Assembly: GCF_000784735.1 (NCBI RefSeq) | Contig: NZ_JSYG01000007.1 | Span: 1 to 36,558, forward strand | Length of the DNA: 36,558 nt | Direction: 5' to 3' | Source: Dickeya undicola | Lineage (GTDB): Bacteria; Pseudomonadota; Gammaproteobacteria; Enterobacterales; Enterobacteriaceae | Shown here: piece after piece, positions 31,201 to 36,558 of the stretch | Layout of the letters: each line of letters starts with the position of its first letter | Numbering within the stretch: position 1 is the first letter of the stretch | The notes under the pieces: generated by a model | What the model was told of the DNA's origin: nothing | Database searches by the model: none | Seen by the model: only the letters and a program-made list of their open reading frames with translations | Translations under genes and position numbers: made by a program

Positions 31201-32297
31201 ATTTCGACCAGCGCACTCAGGCGATCGTTGGTCGGGTCGACACGCAGAGTCTCGGACATGTACGGACCGTGGTCCAGATCATTGGTGAACAGCGTGTCGA
31301 GACGCTTATGACCCGCCTGGCTCAGTTTAGCCAGCAGATCCAGCGACAGTTCCATGTTCGCCATCGCGATCACTTCACCGGTGCTTTCATCCACGTAATC
31401 TTTAGCCAGCACTTTACCGGCGATGTATTCGACCGGTACTTCAATGCGTTCGATGCCGTCTTTTTCCAACTGACGAATATGGCGCGCGGTGATGCGGCGG
31501 CCTTTCTCAACGTAGACTTTACCGTCAGCTTCGATGTCGAACGACGCGGTTTCGCCACGCAGACGTTCCGGCACCAGCTCCATCTGCAGCTTGTTATTGT
31601 GGATTTCGTACACCACTTTATCGAAGAACAGATCCAGAATTTCTTCGGTGGAGTAGCTCAACGCACGCAGAATGATGGTCGCAGGCAATTTACGGCGACG
31701 ATCGATACGGACAAACAGATTGTCTTTCGGGTCGAATTCAAAATCCAGCCAGGAACCACGGTAAGGAATGATACGTGCGTTATACAGCACCTTACCGGAA
31801 GAGTGGGTTTTACCCTTATCGCTGTCGAAGAAGACGCCTGGGCTACGATGCAGCTGCGAAACGATAACACGCTCAGTACCATTGATAACAAAAGTACCGT
31901 TGTCGGTCATGAGCGGGATTTCGCCCATGTACACTTCTTGTTCTTTGATGTCTTTAACGGTGCCTTCCGGCGCTTCGCGCTCGTAGATCACCAGACGCAG
32001 TTTCACGCGCAGCGGCGCGGAGAAGGTAACACCGCGGATTTGACATTCCTGAACGTCAAATACCGGCTCACCCAGACGATAACTCACGTACTGCAGTTCG
32101 GAATTACCGCTGTAACTTGCGATAGGAAATACGGAACGGAATGCAGCTTCCAGACCGTACTGGCCTTCCGGATCTTGCTCGATAAACTTCTGGAACGAGT
32201 CAAGCTGGATAGAAAGGAGATAAGGCACATCCAGTACTTGCGGACGTTTGCCAAAATCCTTACGAATACGTTTTTTCTCGGTATAGGAGTAAACCAT
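28269..32297 (-). CDS. rpoB: RNA polymerase beta subunit
   Basis: The beta subunit of RNA polymerase. The start at 32297 (GAGGAA before ATG, product [16 protein letters not shown]) gives 1342 residues, the E. coli length; an ATG 33 bp upstream is rejected. The sequence is near-identical to E. coli over long stretches. The rifampicin pocket is wild type by memory of the E. coli sequence: [20 protein letters not shown], then [13 protein letters not shown], with Asp, His, Arg and Leu at the usual resistance positions and no known resistance change. The C-terminal conserved region [20 protein letters not shown] is present. It lies downstream of rplL, after an attenuator. Confidence 0.99.
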   Translation of the reverse strand: MVYSYTEKKRIRKDFGKRPQVLDVPYLLSIQLDSFQKFIEQDPEGQYGLEAAFRSVFPIASYSGNSELQYVSYRLGEPVFDVQECQIRGVTFSAPLRVKLRLVIYEREAPEGTVKDIKEQEVYMGEIPLMTDNGTFVINGTERVIVSQLHRSPGVFFDSDKGKTHSSGKVLYNARIIPYRGSWLDFEFDPKDNLFVRIDRRRKLPATIILRALSYSTEEILDLFFDKVVYEIHNNKLQMELVPERLRGETASFDIEADGKVYVEKGRRITARHIRQLEKDGIERIEVPVEYIAGKVLAKDYVDESTGEVIAMANMELSLDLLAKLSQAGHKRLDTLFTNDLDHGPYMSETLRVDPTNDRLSALVEIYRMMRPGEPPTREAAETLFENLFFSEDRYDLSAVGRMKFNRSLLREEIEGSGILSKADIIDVMKKLIDIRNGKGEVDDIDHLGNRRIRSVGEMAENQFRVGLVRVERAVKERLSLGDLDTLMPQDMINAKPISAAVKEFFGSSQLSQFMDQNNPLSEITHKRRISALGPGGLTRERAGFEVRDVHPTHYGRVCPIETPEGPNIGLINSLSVYAQTNEYGFLETPYRRVRDGVVTDEIHYLSAIEEGNYVIAQANTNLDDEGHFIEELVTCRSKGESSLFSRDQVDYMDVSTQQVVSVGASLIPFLEHDDANRALMGANMQRQAVPTLRADKPLVGTGMERAVAVDSGVTAVAKRGGLVQYVDASRIVIKVNEDEMYPGEAGIDIYNLTKYTRSNQNTCINQMPCVSLGEPVERGDVLADGPSTDLGELALGQNMRVAFMPWNGYNFEDSILVSERVVQEDRFTTIHIQELACVSRDTKLGPEEITADIPNVGEAALSKLDESGIVYIGAEVTGGDILVGKVTPKGETQLTPEEKLLRAIFGEKASDVKDSSLRVPNGVSGTVIDVQVFTRDGVEKDKRALEIEEMQLKQAKKDLTEELQILEAGLFARIHDVLVAGGVEADKLDKLPRERWLELGLTDEEKQNQLEQLAEQYDELKHEFEKKLEAKRRKITQGDDLAPGVLKIVKVYLAVKRQIQPGDKMAGRHGNKGVISKINPIEDMPYDENGTPVDIVLNPLGVPSRMNIGQILETHLGMAAKGIGDKINAMLKQQQEVAKLREFIQRAYDLGNDVRQKVDLNTFSDEEVLRLAENLKKGMPIATPVFDGAKENEIKELLKLGDLPTSGQIRLFDGRTGEQFERPVTVGYMYMLKLNHLVDDKMHARSTGSYSLVTQQPLGGKAQFGGQRFGEMEVWALEAYGAAYTLQEMLTVKSDDVNGRTKMYKNIVDGDHRMEPGMPESFNVLLKEIRSLGINIELEEE

Positions 32298-32550
32298 AGG
32301 GTTCCTCAGCTCGCTGACAAGTCGACCCACTTTGTCCGCCCTGAAAAGGACGGTTCATGCAACACCATTTATGTCGATCGGAAAGTGGAACACATTCCGC
32401 AATACCTGTTTCTATCACTCTTAAATCATTTCATTGCGCTTTACACAGAACAGGTGCTCTGGCGCAGTATATTAAGTCGTCGATAGAAACAAGCATTGAT
32501 GGGAAACCAGCAGTCAAACAGTGTGAAACACTACCGGCACCCTACAGCGC

Positions 32551-32581
32551 AAAAAGGCTGGTGACCAAAAAGTCACCAGCC
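32551..32581 (-). terminator. rplL-rpoB attenuator (partial terminator)
   Basis: On the minus strand GGCTGGTGAC and GTCACCAGCC form a perfect 10-bp stem (arms 32572-32581 and 32556-32565) with a 6-nt loop and a following TTTTT. It lies about 40 bp past the rplL stop. In E. coli an attenuator at this place lets about a fifth of transcripts continue into rpoBC, explaining why polymerase is made at a lower level than L7/L12. The 323-bp gap 32298-32620 holds no gene; the rest is the rpoB leader, where an RNase III site is expected. Confidence 0.88.
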
Positions 32582-32620
32582 ATCAGCCTGATTTCTCAGG
32601 CTGCAACCGGAAGGGTTGGC

Positions 32621-33004
<384 letters not shown>

Positions 33005-33052
33005 TCAGAAAAAGTTTATACGTTAGCAAATGCGATAACAGGAAAAGTGCGA

Positions 33053-33550
33053 TTAAGCAGCTTCTTTCTGATCGCGAACAGCAGCCAGAGTGCGGACCAG
33101 TTTGCCAGCAGAGGCTTCTTTCATGGTCGCCATCAGGCGTGCAATTGCTTCTTCGTAAGTCGGCAGCGTTGCCAGACGGTCAATTTGAGCCGCCGGAATC
33201 AACTCACCTTCAAAGGCCGCAGCTTTAACCTCAAATTTTGCATTCGCTTTCGCGAACTCTTTGAACAGACGAGCAGCAGCGCCCGGGTGCTCCATAGAGT
33301 ATGCAATCAGGGTCGGACCAACAAACGTGTCTTTCAGGCATTCGAACTGAGTGCCTTCAACGACGCGGCGCAGCAGGGTGTTACGAACAACACGCATGTA
33401 TACGCCAGCTTCACGACCTGCTTTACGCAGTTCAGTCATTTTATCTACGGTAACGCCACGGGAATCCGCAACTACCGCAGACAGCGCGCCTTTGGCCACT
33501 TCGCTGACTTCAGCAACAATCGCTTGTTTGTCTTGAAGATTTAATGCCAT
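33053..33550 (-). CDS. rplJ: 50S ribosomal protein L10
   Basis: A 165-residue protein that anchors the L7/L12 stalk to 23S rRNA and, with L7/L12, represses its own leader. It begins [20 protein letters not shown] and ends [11 protein letters not shown], as in E. coli. The ribosome binding site AGGAGC is just before the ATG. The L10 leader at 33563-33815 lies upstream. Confidence 0.99.
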   Translation of the reverse strand: MALNLQDKQAIVAEVSEVAKGALSAVVADSRGVTVDKMTELRKAGREAGVYMRVVRNTLLRRVVEGTQFECLKDTFVGPTLIAYSMEHPGAAARLFKEFAKANAKFEVKAAAFEGELIPAAQIDRLATLPTYEEAIARLMATMKEASAGKLVRTLAAVRDQKEAA

Positions 33551-33562
33551 TAGCTTTTGCTC

Positions 33563-33815
33563 CTGGATTTAGCCGGAGAAAATCTCCGGAACTCACTTCA
33601 CCTGTCGCCAAAACGGAGACAGGCGCTGAAACACGGTGAGCAGAATCCAGCAGGACTATTCTTTAAAAAAGAATAAAAATGTTCTTTAGGCTCTGTCACC
33701 GTCTACGCAGGAAAATTAAGTTCCCTTATCCTAAGGATATTGAAACACCTGCGGTCTTGGACGGAGGCCTGGATTAGGCCAGGCTCCAACCGAAAAATCG
33801 TCTCTTGTTCATTTA
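33563..33815 (-). promoter_or_regulatory. L10(L12)4 autoregulatory mRNA leader of rplJL
   Basis: The 327-bp gap between rplA and rplJ holds the rplJL control region. On the minus strand a stem built from GGAGCCTGG and CCAGGCCTCC at about 33763-33787, then CAAGACCGCAGG (about 33748-33760), is the binding site of the L10-L7/L12 complex as described in E. coli. Nearer the gene a perfect CCGGAGA-TTT-TCTCCGG hairpin (33573-33589) stands about 20 nt upstream of the ribosome binding site. Binding of excess L10 represses translation. Confidence 0.85.
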
Positions 33816-33833
33816 CAGAACAACGGGCGTAAG

Positions 33834-33862
33834 ATTATAAAGAAATCCCTCGCCCGGGTAAA
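33834..33862 (-). promoter_or_regulatory. Likely rplJL promoter (PL10)
   Basis: On the minus strand the -10 TATAAT (33834-33839) and the -35-like TTTACC (33857-33862) are 17 bp apart, just after the rplA stop codon and upstream of the L10 leader. The -10 is perfect; the -35 is four of six. Confidence 0.7.
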
Positions 33863-33877
33863 GAGGAACAAAAGCTA

Positions 33878-35014
<1,137 letters not shown>

Positions 35015-35094
35015 TTAGCTTTCCTCTAATGGGTAATAACGCTTCATGAAGAAGCTCCCCGCGATTTATAAACATGTTATGCGTCTTAATGACA

Positions 35095-35135
35095 CATAAA
35101 ACAAAGGCGCGAAATTGTAGGTCAATTTCGCGCCG
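35095..35135 (-). terminator. secE-nusG terminator
   Basis: On the minus strand GGCGCGAAATTG (35124-35135) and CAATTTCGCGCC (35107-35118) form a perfect 12-bp stem with a 5-nt loop, followed by TTTGTTTTAT. It lies 27 bp after the nusG stop and separates the secE-nusG message from rplKA. The rplKA promoter must lie within or after this element. Confidence 0.88.
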
Positions 35136-35162
35136 GATACAAGTATCGAATGTAGGCAGTGA

Positions 35163-35708
35163 TCAGCCTTTTTCAACCTGGCTGAAATCCAGCTCGACAG
35201 GGGTCGCTCGGCCAAAGATGGAGACAGAAACCTTCAGGCGGCTTTTCTCGTAATCGACTTCTTCCACCACACCATTGAAATCGGCAAACGGCCCATCGTT
35301 GACGCGCACCATTTCGCCCGGTTCGAACAGTGTTTTCGGCCGCGGCTTGTCGCCCACCTGCTGCAGGCGGTTCATGATAGCGTCTACTTCTTTATCGCTG
35401 ATCGGCGCAGGGCGATCAGACGTTCCGCCAATGAATCCCATAACGCGTGGTACGCTACGGACCAAGTGCCAGCTGGCATCGTCCATCACCATCTGTACCA
35501 GTACATAACCTGGGAAAAATTTACGCTCGCTTTTGCGGCGCTGGCCACCACGAATTTCAACCACTTCTTCAGTCGGCACCATTACTTCGCCAAAGTGGTC
35601 TTCCATGTTATGGAGCTTAATATGTTCACGCAGAGACTGTGCTACGCGACCTTCAAAGCCAGAAAACGCCTGAACGACGTACCAACGTTTCTTTGGAGCT
35701 TCAGACAT
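35163..35708 (-). CDS. nusG: Transcription termination/antitermination factor NusG
   Basis: A 181-residue elongation factor that binds the RNA polymerase clamp and links it to Rho or to ribosomal protein S10. The NGN domain ([19 protein letters not shown] to about residue 115) is followed by the KOW domain ([20 protein letters not shown]). The length equals E. coli NusG. The start lies 1 nt after the secE stop, so the two genes are coupled. Confidence 0.99.
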   Translation of the reverse strand: MSEAPKKRWYVVQAFSGFEGRVAQSLREHIKLHNMEDHFGEVMVPTEEVVEIRGGQRRKSERKFFPGYVLVQMVMDDASWHLVRSVPRVMGFIGGTSDRPAPISDKEVDAIMNRLQQVGDKPRPKTLFEPGEMVRVNDGPFADFNGVVEEVDYEKSRLKVSVSIFGRATPVELDFSQVEKG

Positions 35709-35709
35709 C

Positions 35710-36093
35710 TTAGAACCTCAGGCCAGTAATAAACGATACCAGACGCACCAGAATGCCATCCAGTCCCCACAGAATCAGCGACATAACGGCAGTTACAGCA
35801 GCAACGATCAGTGTGGTGTGCAATGTTTCCTGCCGGGTCGGCCAGATCACCTTGCGAACTTCGGTCCGGGCTTCACGCGCAAACAAAACCGTTGCTTTGC
35901 CTTTCGTTGTCAGCAATGCCACGCCGCCCGCCGCAGCGATTAAAATAACTACAGCTAATGCGCGCAGCGGCAAACTGAATTCACGGTAGTAGTAATTGCC
36001 TACAATTGCCGCGATCAGTAATACTGCAACGACCAGCCATTTCAGCGCCTCAAGACCACGCCCGCTCTCCTGAGCTTCGGTATTCGCACTCAT
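35710..36093 (-). CDS. secE: Protein translocase subunit SecE
   Basis: A 127-residue component of the SecYEG channel, in the inner membrane. Three hydrophobic segments (about 19-37, 43-63, 93-120) match the enterobacterial three-helix SecE, with the conserved amphipathic cytoplasmic stretch [18 protein letters not shown] before the last helix. The start [19 protein letters not shown] at 36093 is chosen over an open frame upstream because it gives the E. coli length. It is followed immediately by nusG. Confidence 0.98.
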   Translation of the reverse strand: MSANTEAQESGRGLEALKWLVVAVLLIAAIVGNYYYREFSLPLRALAVVILIAAAGGVALLTTKGKATVLFAREARTEVRKVIWPTRQETLHTTLIVAAVTAVMSLILWGLDGILVRLVSFITGLRF

Positions 36094-36221
36094 AAACCAA
36101 CCTGTCACTAGATTCAGACAAATAATTTTGCCCCGCCGTAAGGGCAAACCAGACCGGAAAGTATTCTAAAATCGAGCAATCCGGGACTCACACCGCTTAC
36201 ACAGAGCCTATCTCACCAATG

Positions 36222-36227
36222 ATTATA
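36222..36227 (-). promoter_or_regulatory. Probable secE-nusG promoter -10
   Basis: On the minus strand a perfect TATAAT lies about 130 bp before the secE start, inside the loop of an inverted repeat (CCTATCTCA at 36207-36215 and TGAGATAGG at 36243-36251). No good -35 is seen at the usual distance, so the promoter is inferred from the -10 and its position between the tuf terminator and secE. Confidence 0.5.
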
Positions 36228-36270
36228 CTGCACAATCGCTGATGAGATAGGTTCTACGACAACAGCGTAG

Positions 36271-36298
36271 AAAAAGGGCATCAAATGATGCCCTTTTA
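36271..36298 (-). terminator. tuf intrinsic terminator
   Basis: On the minus strand AAAAGGGCATCA and TGATGCCCTTTTT form a long stem with a very short loop, ending in TTTTTC, about 30 bp after the tuf stop. It ends the tuf message before the secE promoter. Confidence 0.9.
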
Positions 36299-36327
36299 CC
36301 GCATGTTGCGTCAAATTTTATCAGCAA

Positions 36328-36558
<231 letters not shown>

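Noticed and set aside
29088-32486. Two long open frames (29088-30479 and 30486-32486) opposite rpoB
   Set aside because: Same shadow effect; no ribosome binding sites and no recognisable protein features, while rpoB on the other strand is complete.

Overview
The window is chromosomal DNA from an enterobacterium (order Enterobacterales). RpoB, RpoC, EF-Tu, HU-alpha, PurH, ThiC and the ribosomal proteins match the E. coli proteins as I remember them in length and motifs, and the gene order is that of the E. coli 90-minute region (rrnE-purHD-hupA-nfi-hemE-nudC-rsd-thiCEFSGH-rpoCB-rplLJAK-nusG-secE-tufB). The moderately GC-rich coding sequence, the intergenic repeats and an accessory block not found here in E. 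coli suggest a plant-associated relative such as Dickeya or Pectobacterium. The genus is an inference, not something I can prove from this sequence.

Layout. 1-551: divergent control region, with the leader, boxA and P1/P2 promoters of an rRNA operon reading left out of the window, and a PurR operator for purHD reading right. 552-3446: purH and purD (last steps of IMP synthesis and GAR synthetase). 3529-8049, minus strand: nudC, hemE, nfi, yjaG, hupA and a yjaH-like lipoprotein. 8152-14401, plus strand: rsd (anti-sigma-70), a TPP riboswitch, and the tightly packed thiamin operon thiC-thiE-thiF-thiS-thiG-thiH.

14438-23616: an accessory block of about 9 kb between thiH and rpoC. It holds (a) a CusRS/HprRS-type two-component system divergent from a three-gene operon for a secreted DUF5666-type protein, a four-helix cytochrome b561 and a predicted Tat-exported MsrP-like molybdoenzyme, with a perfect 20-bp palindrome between them; (b) two tandem copies of a YjiR-like (MocR family) regulator gene divergent from a small arginine-rich DUF1127 (YjiS-like) gene, both copies keeping the same operator-like motifs at the same spacing; (c) a secreted DUF1176 protein preceded by a duplicated 57-bp intergenic repeat.

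23938-36558, minus strand: the transcription-translation cluster rpoC, rpoB, rplL, rplJ, rplA, rplK, nusG, secE and the 3' end of tuf. Its control elements are visible: the L10 leader, the rplL-rpoB attenuator, and terminators after rpoC, nusG and tuf.

Most of the window is ordinary conserved housekeeping DNA. The parts worth a second look are the redox-type sensor/molybdoenzyme locus and the paired regulator/DUF1127 modules. No CRISPR array, tRNA gene, insertion sequence or prophage gene was seen.
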